Under the pieces are notes generated by a model. It was not told the origin of the DNA, made no database searches, and saw nothing but the letters and a program-made list of their open reading frames with translations. Shown piece by piece: positions 56,285 to 64,000 of a stretch of DNA of 64,000 nucleotides. Each line of letters begins with the position of its first letter. The stretch's first letter is position 1. The stretch is from the NCBI GenBank assembly GCA_031002005.1, contig CM061919.1, positions 173,831,121 through 173,895,120 of the forward strand, written 5' to 3'. The stretch is from Vandiemenella viatica. Its lineage: Eukaryota > Arthropoda > Insecta > Orthoptera > Morabidae. The translations under genes were made by a program, and so were the position numbers.

Positions 56285-57945
56285 GAGGTCACGCCGTCGC
56301 CTGAGCGATACTGAGGCGTGGTGGTTCCGATTACCACCAGACTTGAGTACTGTTTGAGCCATCTCTGGCTTGCGGTACAGTTGCTGCTGTCTGGAAGAAG
56401 CGTGCGTGTTACCTTACGTGCAGACGCAACACCGTCGCTGTCGCCGCCGCAAGTACGGTAAAGACATTCTGCTAGTAAAAAGAACTGTGTTGCGTGTTCC
56501 TCGGTCTGTCAACGCCTCTGAGCAGAGTATCACTCTCCGACAATCGTTCTGAGCGTGCTGATAGCCGCGAGCAACCTGATACGATATGGGAAGACTCTGT
56601 CAGAATTTTCCTATCGATCAGAAAGTAGTATTTTGTTTAAGTCAAAGACTTTATGGCGCCCAATTTGAATTAAAATTGTTTCTATAAGCTTGTATTTGTG
56701 AGCAGATTTATAACCTATTGGATTTTTCATGTTAGCTTCCTATGTCCAACTTTTCATGTTAGCTTAATTCAATCTTGACATCGTGCTTAAAGTTCATGTA
56801 AATATGTCATTGTTGTTTGTTTAGTATTAACGTTTTATGGCTTAAATTGTAAGACTCGGTGTTGATTCTGATTGAACATTTGATTGTTTATATATTAAAA
56901 ATAATTGTAAATACACCAACGTCTGTAGGCCTTCAATGTTTAATTTAAATAAATATGACTTTGTTAGTGATAAAAGATAGCACATCACTTTGCACCCACT
57001 TCCTATTTGATAAATCAAATAACAAAATGATTAAATTGATACAATTGATGAAATTATGAAGATTATAATTAACCAAGGTAAATGGGAAATGCTAAACAAA
57101 ATCTCCTAGTCGCAAGCCCACATATTATCACAAAGTGCAGTTTCTTTTATGTAAATGAGATTACATAAAATTATTATCTTAATCTATAGAAAGACAAAAA
57201 AATCCTTGGAAGAATGGTAAATCCTTTTTTAAGTGACTGAATTGCTTTATTTATTTTATTTTATTTTTTTGCTTCAACGTGTCACTGAAGTTATAGAGCA
57301 TTAAAACGTGCATCTCTTGTAGCTCTGTTATCCTCTTGACTGCAGCAAAACGATAAATATCCAGCCACAAACATTTCTCTCCAAAGCAGGTCTGTTAATT
57401 GTAAGTGAATGCGACAGTATATATTACTAACAGAGAACTCGAGTTTGTTCGGTCTAAACGGGATTGATTTATCCGTACACTATTTTAATATTTCCGATGT
57501 GAATCATGTGCACCAAGTTTCATTAATTTGGCACCAGCCATTTCCAGAAGTAAATTAAACATTGATATACCCGAACAATTCGCAGAACTGGATGAATTGG
57601 ATGCTGTGATACGGGACGTCGGTATACATTTTGATCCAGACTGCATTTAAATCTAATAATAACATCTGTTAAAGTTGCTTCTCGACAGCCTAAACATGTA
57701 CCATCCTCCTATTAGTACATACCACATACATAAATCTGTATCTGGAATATATCTTTGCTCCGGCATCACGCAGAAACTACAGATTTCACAACTTGAAAGG
57801 TTGGGGTCCAAGTTAAAATTTGACGTACATTTGAGACATTAGGACAGAGTTATATTATGAATAATCTGGCATAACCTGAAAACTGCTGAATTGACTTGGA
57901 CCAGATTTAAAATTGTGGGTTTCTGTTAAGATCATTGTAAATTAA
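56285..57945. other. No supported gene; GC-richer patch then AT-rich
   Basis: 56285-56580 is GC-richer with a short plus frame (56370-56552) that is basic but unrecognised. The rest is AT-rich with no repeat partner noted. Confidence 0.4.
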
Positions 57946-57949
57946 GAAG

Positions 57950-58395
57950 GGTGAGGATAAATGGCGAGAGAGGTTGGGATTTTACAAACCAAATATGGAC
58001 AGTATTTTTCTGTTCGTTTAAAGTATACATGTGCAAGGTTCCTTCAACATCGGACAGAAACGATAGCTATGTATAAAGAACAGTGACAAAAATTAAGAGG
58101 GTCGAAAGGGAGAGAAGGCTTGAGTTTCTGTAAACCAAATGTAGACAGTATTTTTCTGTTTGTTTTTAAGTATTAGTGTGCAGAGTTCCATCGATGTCGG
58201 ATGAAAATTGTGCGTAGGTATAAAAAATATTAACAAAAATTAAGGGGCTGAAAAGCGGGAGAGGGGTTGGGTTTTTGCATTCCAAATGTTGACAGAATTT
58301 TTCCGTTTGTTTTAAAGCATACGTGTGTAAAGTTCCATCGAAATATAATAACAAATTTAGGTTAGTATAAAAATTAAGGGTATAAAGGGCTAACA
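57950..58395. repeat. Tandem array, period ~146 bp, three copies
   Basis: The phrase gacagtatttttctgtt-gttt recurs at 57998, 58144 and 58291 (spacing 146 and 147). Each is followed by a '...gtgca/gtgtaaagttcc...tcgatg' segment and preceded by aaattaagrgg-gcgagag. Copies are diverged 10-20% by eye. A fourth partial copy follows. Confidence 0.8.
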
Positions 58396-58534
58396 GGGTG
58401 GTTTTTACATTTTTTCTCGATGAAACAATATGTGTATGTGCTAATTTTAATGATGATCGATCAATCGGTGTCGAAGTCTATTATATATTACTAGCCTCAA
58501 AGCCCATCAAAAATGACGGGTTTAACGGAGTTTT

Positions 58535-58937
58535 TTGGCAGTTAATCTATTGGCAGTTGCTTAGCGAAATAGAATTGTTATAAAACAAATCTTAATGTAA
58601 TTTCTCCTTCCTTGTTCTGTAGAAAAAAGTTTCAGTTGTCAACATGGCTGAAGTTGCATTGCAGCCTAACTACAATCTCTACTGATATTGCCGCTAGAAA
58701 ATCAAAGCTTCAGTCACAAGCGAATTAATATATTCCCTGCATCGCATGTTAATGTCTTCATGCATCGTGATGTAAGCTTGATCCAAAATCTTCACGTGTT
58801 CTTTCATCTTTCTTTCTTGTTATCTATGATGTTTTAACGGCTGACACAACTTACATGCGGTTGAAACAATGACCCCAGTGAAAACTAGTGATACAAAAAA
58901 GAAATCTTAACAACTTACGTTATGCCATGTAATATTA
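58535..58937. repeat. First copy of 543-bp-period duplication
   Basis: atagaattgttataaaac at 58569 and tgccatgtaatatta at 58923 recur at 59112 and 59466, both exactly 543 bp later. Intervening segments (ttcagtcacaagcg, gcatcgtgatgtaa, aatcttaacaacttacgt) align with moderate divergence. Confidence 0.8.
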
Positions 58938-59074
58938 GTTTAGATTGTGGTTTAGGCCTCATAGATCACGATCAATTTGGAACTTCTTTCATACAAACCA
59001 AGTAATGATTTCAGTTAAAAAGCAAGTGATAACTAATATGCCAATTTAAACGATATACATACTTTTCTTTCAGT

Positions 59075-59480
59075 GTTCTGGCAATTCATTTCTCAACAAT
59101 TGCTTGAATAAATAGAATTGTTATAAAATAAAGCTCAATGTATTTCCGTTGTAACAAAAGTTTTCCGTTGCCATCCTGGTCCAGGTTGCATTTCAAACAA
59201 ACCAGATACTACGCTAAACTTTCCGCCAGAGAAACAATACTTCAATCACAAGCATCACAATGTACTGTATCGCATTTTCGTGGCAATAATGCATCGCGAT
59301 ATAATTTAAATAAAAACTCTTCGCGGGTTCTTACATCTGCCTTTTTTGTTATCCGTGATTCAGATCGATATTACAAGGGTCGAAAGGCTAATGCAGTTAC
59401 ATACAGCTGAAACATGTCATCAGAAAAAACAAGGAAACTAAAGAAAATCTTAACAACTTACGTCATGCCATGTAATATTA
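59075..59480. repeat. Second copy of 543-bp-period duplication, ended by Tc1 insertion
   Basis: Aligned to 58535-58937 up to tgccatgtaatatta. There the first copy continues gtttagattgtgg, while this copy passes into the Tc1 end cactgaagagac. The first copy thus shows what the empty target looked like. Confidence 0.8.
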
Positions 59481-60335
59481 CACTGAAGAGACAAAGAAAC
59501 TGGTATAGGCATGTGTATGCAAACACAGAGATATGTAAACACTCGGAGTACGGTTCTGAAGTCGGCAGTGTCTATATAAGACAACAGGTGTCTGGTGCAG
59601 GCGTTAGATGGGTTACTGCTGCTACAATTGCAGGTTATCACGATTTAAGTGAGTTTGAAAGTGGTATTATAGTCGGCGCACAAGAGATGGGACACAGCAT
59701 CTCCTAGGTGGCGATGAGGTGGGGATTTTCCCGTACGACAATTTCACGAGTGCACCGTGAATATCGAGAATCCGGTAAAACATCAAATCTCCGACATCGC
59801 TGCGGCAGGAAAAAGATCCTGCAAGAAAGTGGCCAGCGACGACTGAAGAGAATCGTTCAACGTGACAGAAGTGCAACCCTTCCGCAAATTGCTGCGGATT
59901 TCAATGCTGGTCCATCAAAAAGTTTCAGCGTGCGAACCATTCAACGAAACATCATCGATATGGGCTTTCTGAGCCGAAGGCCCACTCGTGTACCCTTGCT
60001 GACCGCACGACACAAGATTTACGCCACGCCTGGGCCCGTCAACACCGACATTGGACTGTTGATCATTGGAAACATGTTGCCTGGTGTGACGAGTCTAGTT
60101 TCCAATTGTATTGAGTGGATGGACATGTACGGGTATGGAGACAAACTCATGAATTCATGGACCCTGCATGTCAGCAGGGGACTGTTCAAGCTGCTGGAGG
60201 GTCTGTAATGGTGTGGGGCGTGTGCTGTTGGAGTGACATGCGACCTCTGATACGTCTAGATACAACACTGACAGGTGACACGTAAGTACGCATCCTGGCT
60301 GATCACCTGCATCCAATCATGTCAACTACACCAGA
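59481..60335 (+). mobile_element. Broken Tc1-like transposon (5' end preserved, 3' end lost)
   Basis: Begins cactgaagagacaaagaaac directly after a TA (59479-59480), the Tc1/mariner target dinucleotide. This end sequence I recognise as common among insect Tc1 copies. A decayed transposase frame follows. Recognisable protein matches stop near 60335 and no reverse-complement of the left end is found downstream, so the 3' part, including the last catalytic residues and right terminal repeat, is missing or unrecognisable. Confidence 0.82.
59620..60335 (+). pseudogene. Tc1-like transposase pseudogene
   Basis: DNA-binding half: HDLSEFESGIIVGAQEMGHS, in-frame stop TAG at 59705-59707, then AMRWGFSRTTISRVHREYRE (helix-turn-helix), GKTSNLRHRCGRKK, and the second HTH with KSFSVRTIQRNIIDMGF. 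Near 60015 a one-base shift moves the reading to another frame: WARQHRHWTVDHWKHVAWCD then ESSFQLY, holding the first catalytic Asp (DES). A later piece, GGSVMVWGVCCWSDM and IRLDTTLTG, extends to about 60280. The final DDE Glu/Asp region is not visible. At least one nonsense codon and one frameshift, so it cannot make transposase. Confidence 0.88.
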
Positions 60336-60339
60336 CGAC

Positions 60340-61270
60340 TGGATATGTCGAAGAATATTATCGATTCATAAGGGAGGGAACTAAAACAGAGTTAAGAACT
60401 ATGATCCGATTAGTTGAGCTTGATATCCAATCGCACCAAAGTCCAGTGATTCGTTTCTTGAAGGCTGACAGTGTTCCAGGAGCCGAAATCCACTGAATGA
60501 TTTCATTACAAGTAAAGTGTTTTGTCGCAATACGAAGTCTAAGAACAGATTGATAAGTTAGAAATCGTTCAATCTTTAAACAGCAGTGGAACGCCGTTGC
60601 ACGTCCATTGCAAATGACAATATTGATCAGTCGGTGACCTGGTTCTACTGAACAGTCAGTTGACTACTGAAGGAGTGGAAAATCGTACAAAATGATTCTA
60701 TTATATCGTCCAAAGCAGCCTTCACAATTCGAATCAAATGCCGAGATAATTATCGACAGATATAGTGTTGATATACGATATGCATAGTGTTGCCCACGTT
60801 AGTGCGAGAACTACACTTCTAGGTATTAGAGAAACTTGCCCCTTGAAACTATGACATGTTCCGTTCTCTGAAAGATGTCTTCAGATGCCGCCGACATGCC
60901 ACGGACCGAGGAAGCGATGCGTGTGTGACTGGCTTCTCAGCAGAAAACTTTTTTATTTACTTAAGAAAACATAAAGAATCCGACAGGTACGTTGAAAAAC
61001 AAGAGGCTTATGTTGGAAAGGATATTATTTTGAGATTACTGTTATGATAAATGTTTTCATAAATACGTTGAGAATAATTATTGACGTAACACTTCGAGCA
61101 ATGTAAACTATAGTTTGAATGATGCTGGTGAAAACTCTCATGCACACATTAGTTTACTTTCAGGAGTTCCTGTAATGTTCACAGAGTAATTTTAGATACT
61201 ATTATTTCTGGTACATTAGTTACTTCAACTAATAATTCTGCTGGTAATTACTTTTCCGTTTTGCCTATGG
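60340..61270. other. No supported gene
   Basis: AT-rich sequence after the Tc1 remnant. Short frames at 60275-60496 and 60856-61047 have no recognisable motif. Confidence 0.45.
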
Positions 61271-61277
61271 CTTATGT

Positions 61278-61449
61278 CATTGGAGGCGGGAAAAGACTGG
61301 TTGCAAGGAATGGGAAGGAATTCGGACATTGCCTTTTAAGGATCCATTGTCTGGAGTGATCCCAAATCTGACTTGCCCAACGAGGATTCAAACCCGCCTC
61401 CTCCCGATTACGAGGCCAGAGCGTTACCGCTCACGCACCACGCTCGGTC
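61278..61449 (-). mobile_element. SINE copy, tRNA-derived family A
   Basis: Plus-strand reading: aggaatgggaaggaattcgg, tgtctggagtgatcccaaat, inverted B box gaggattcaaacccgcctcc, gcgttaccgctcacgcacca, cgctcggtca at the head. A central deletion removes part of the 'ccatggaaaaccc' segment. Confidence 0.82.
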
Positions 61450-61454
61450 ATTTT

Positions 61455-62290
61455 TACTTACGACGAATTTTATGTTCAGGTAAAGAAGATGAAATCTTTC
61501 AAAGTATTAACGAAACTGACAGACTGGAATAAATGAAAACTGAAGTTTGTAATTCTTTGTATTACTTAATAAGTTTATTTACAATAGGCTGCGAAAATTT
61601 CTGCTAGTAGCTTTAAAGTAAAAAATCTAACTGTTCACATTTACTCTTATAGGTCTTTCGTTCAGATACTAGTTATTCCTTTCCAGGTTTAGAAAAAGGT
61701 GTATACGAATAAGGTTATGCAGTGTCAGAATATGATTAATATCTTGATAACTTAGTTAAAATTTGTTTTTGAATTGGCTTTTTACATTGGCGAGTGGTGT
61801 TACTTCCAAATGCTCTCATGGAAACCAAGTTTGTCTACCTTTCTCTGCAATGTTTTCAATAAAGTACTATTTAAATGAAGATTCTTTTGCATGGAAAAGT
61901 ATTGAAACCGTTAGAAATATAGCAGTTAACGACAGTTTTAGGACATTATATCCAATTCAGTTATAAAACTAATAATTATTGTGTTTATAATGTGGTTTTG
62001 GGATCCAATAATTGCTAATTGCTAATTTTATTAGTTTTAATTGTGGCATGTACTGTTCACATTACCAAACTGGTTTCACACAGGATTATAGCAGAGTTTA
62101 CACTTACAAACATTAACGCCGAGAGTATACGACATCATCACGTGTCCAACACTAAAAAACAGGCTTTTTGAAGTGAAACTCAATTAAAAGAGGGGAGACA
62201 GATGATTATGCTAAGAAAAGTATCGAATATCACATGGGAACTGGAGAAAGTAGAAATGGTGCGCAGTAAAAGAAAATGTAACTAGATTGT
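61455..62290. other. AT-rich stretch, no supported gene
   Basis: AT-rich, many stops, no repeat partner recognised. Confidence 0.45.
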
Positions 62291-62294
62291 TAAC

Positions 62295-62459
62295 TGAAAT
62301 AAATTCTTCACGGGTTTGCTGCCGGATTACATTTTGTGCTGACGACGAGCTTTCGGCGACTTGCACTGCCGCCATTATCAGGTCCGTTGTATCTCACCGA
62401 AAGCTCGTCGTCAGCACAAAATGTAATCCGGCAGCAATCCCGTGAAGAATTTATTTCAA
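62295..62459. repeat. Near-perfect hairpin, 65-bp arms
   Basis: Left arm 62295-62359 starts tgaaataaattcttcacggg and ends gagctttcggcga. The right arm 62395-62459 is its reverse complement with about two mismatches. Spacer 35 bp. No TSD identified. Could be a very short foldback element or the hairpin end of a larger one. An open frame (62336-62587) crosses it and is not a gene. Confidence 0.92.
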
Positions 62460-62520
62460 AGATACGCCGGGAAAGACTTATCTCTCATATTAGATTGTTA
62501 ACTATTAAACTGACAACGAG

Positions 62521-62680
62521 CAGTGACGGATCTATGAACTTTCCGAGGCGGAAAGAAATCTTTAGATTGCCGTCCCTTCAAATATGACTCTTCCGACCTA
62601 GCAGAGCCGCCCCCCTGAAGTTGCCGCCCGGGGCAAGTGACCCGGTTTGACCCTTCCCTCCCCCCATAGATCCGGCTCTG
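62521..62680. mobile_element. 160-bp hAT-type MITE
   Basis: Ends cagtgacggatctatg and, reverse-complemented, cagagccggatctatg. Flanking octamers acaacgag and gaaacgag match at 6 of 8. Interior carries cccccctgaagttgccg, also seen at about 10860. Confidence 0.72.
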
Positions 62681-62819
62681 GAAACGAGATAAAAAGAATC
62701 AATAAAATTTTAGATTAGGAGGAATGAGATCTCTAAAAAAAGTAACTAAAGGATAATCAAAGAGCAGAATATATGTGTACGGTGTAATGATAAATGAAGG
62801 AATGCGCGTTGTTAAGCGA

Positions 62820-63180
62820 GAGACAGCCACTTAGTCGGATGCTGGTTGAGACGAAACCTGATCGCCGTAATGTCGTTTGTTGGTCACGCTAAATGTTCCG
62901 AAGTGCGTCGAGCTCCGCTAGGTTGCCTGCCTGTCTGCCTGCCGCCGCACTTTGTTTTTTCTTTCCAGCCGAGCCGTCACGATTTCTGGAGGCTCTCTCC
63001 CGCTCCAGAGCTGGTGACTGGCCGAGTAATGAGGCGAGCACAGCCGGCGGGGCTCGCAGACCAGCCCACCGTCTCGCTTTCCAGACACGCCGCACCAGCG
63101 GCAAAATCCGCCACCTAACATCAAACACACATGCATGCGCTACTCACCCACGAACCTGCAAACGAAACACATGAAAGCAA
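62820..63180. other. GC-rich, CpG-containing block
   Basis: A GC-rich island with several CpGs (gcgtcgagctccgctagg, gccgagccgtcacg, cacagccggcggggctcgca) between AT-rich flanks and a satellite array. Four overlapping open frames on both strands arise from the GC content. It could be the promoter/first exon of a gene beyond the edge, or a repeat. I cannot tell which. Confidence 0.35.
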
Positions 63181-64000
63181 CTCAGCTTCCCCAAGTTGCA
63201 GTGACGTAGGTAGATGTAATAAATTTTTTTTCCAGTTGGTTTGATTTAAATTTATTTTCCCGTCACGGTCGCCAAACACACATGTATACATTAGTCATCC
63301 AGTTACCTTCAAACGTAGTAATGGGTAACGGCAACTGAGCTTCACAAAGTTGCAGTCGTGCAAGTAGATAAAATGAAACCAATTTTTAAATTGGTTTGAT
63401 TTAAATTTATTTTTCATGTCACGGTCGCCATAACACACATTTATATATCAGTCACCCAATTACCTTCAAACATAGTAACACGTAACGGCAACGGAGCTTC
63501 ACAAAGTTGCAGTGGTGCAGGTAGATAAAATGAAACAATTTTTAAATTGGTTTGATTTAAATTTATTTTTCCTGTCACGGTCGCCAAACATAAATGTATA
63601 TATTAGTCACCCAGTTACTTTCAAACATAGTAACACATAACAGCAACTGAGCTTCACAAAGTTGCAGTGGTGCAGGTAGATGAAATGAAACAATTTTTAA
63701 ATTGCTTTGATTTAAATTTATTTTTCCTGTAAAGGCGCCAAACACAGATGTATACATTAGTCACCCAGATACCTTCAAACATAGTAACACGTAACGGCAT
63801 CTGAGATGCACGAAGTTGCAGTAGCGCTGGTAGATAAAAAGAAACAATTTTTAAATTGCTTTGATTTAAATTTATTTTTCCTGTCACGGTCGCCATAACA
63901 CATGCATACATCAGTCTCTTAGTTACCTTCAAACGGCGTAACACATAACGGCAACTAAACTTCACAGAGCTGTAGTGGTGCAGGTAGATAAAATGAAACA
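63160..64000. repeat. Tandem satellite array, period ~155 bp, runs off the window
   Basis: The phrase gcaactgagcttcacaaagt / aagttgcagtggtgcaggta recurs with its core at 63193, 63347, 63504, 63659, 63813 and about 63968 (spacing 154, 157, 155, 154, 155). Each unit also has ggtttgatttaaatttattt and tcacggtcgccaaacacaca. Copies differ by about 5-12% by eye. Minus-strand frames such as TGKINLNQSNLKIVSF recur because the unit recurs. The period is not a multiple of three, which argues against coding. Confidence 0.93.

Noticed and set aside
63575..63965. Minus-strand frames with repeated TGKINLNQSNLKIVSF as a repeat protein
   Set aside because: The DNA period of 154-157 bp is not a multiple of three, so the frame is not kept from unit to unit. 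It is a satellite.
1..64000. CRISPR array, bacterial operon, telomeric (ttagg)n array or LTR retrotransposon
   Set aside because: No short regularly spaced direct repeats with unique spacers, no compact same-strand gene runs, no ttagg array, and no paired long terminal direct repeats with gag-pol motifs were seen.

Overview
This is eukaryotic nuclear DNA, almost certainly from an arthropod and probably an insect. It is AT-rich, has no dense coding, and carries many transposable elements and tRNA-derived SINEs. It also holds a Tx1/L1-type LINE, Tc1, hAT and PIF/Harbinger-like DNA elements, and satellite-like arrays. I cannot name the species. I found no host protein gene I can defend, no complete tRNA or rRNA gene, and nothing prokaryotic such as operons or CRISPR.

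Layout. 0-12 kb: AT-rich DNA with two 3'-terminal LINE fragments (about 2.4-2.8 and 3.9-4.4 kb), a 75-bp hAT MITE with target-site duplication (TSD), SINE copies near 3.6, 9.5, 10.3 and 12.0 kb, and an exact 2 x 55-bp tandem duplication at 10.0 kb. 13-19.5 kb: a ~720-bp element with ~170-bp inverted ends, more SINEs, and GC-rich blocks sharing a 'cgcccagtgtgtaa' motif. 19.6-24.85 kb: an almost complete minus-strand LINE with ORF1 (zinc knuckle), then ORF2 (endonuclease, reverse transcriptase, C-terminal CCHC), broken only by two frameshifts. 26.4-36.2 kb: hAT and Harbinger-like MITEs, LINE fragments, and one SINE with a perfect 14-bp TSD.

37.4-47.9 kb is the most striking structure. It is a giant inverted repeat with ~4.09-kb nearly identical arms and a 2.29-kb spacer, bounded by the direct repeat gttaca. 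The arms carry GC-rich outer blocks and nested SINE copies. 48-57 kb: more SINE and repeat copies, then three DNA elements with readable ends: a ~460-bp element keeping the N-terminal helix-turn-helix of a transposase, a 1,242-bp deleted hAT with a perfect 8-bp TSD, and a Harbinger-like MITE with TAA TSDs. 58-64 kb: a ~146-bp tandem array, a 543-bp-period duplication whose second copy is interrupted by a broken Tc1 element, a 65-bp-arm hairpin beside a hAT MITE, a GC-rich block, and a ~155-bp satellite array that runs off the right edge.

The parts do not form a pathway. The window is a record of successive insertions, some datable relative to each other: SINEs before the palindrome's duplication, and the Tc1 after the 543-bp duplication. 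Almost all short open frames are chance frames or translated repeats.
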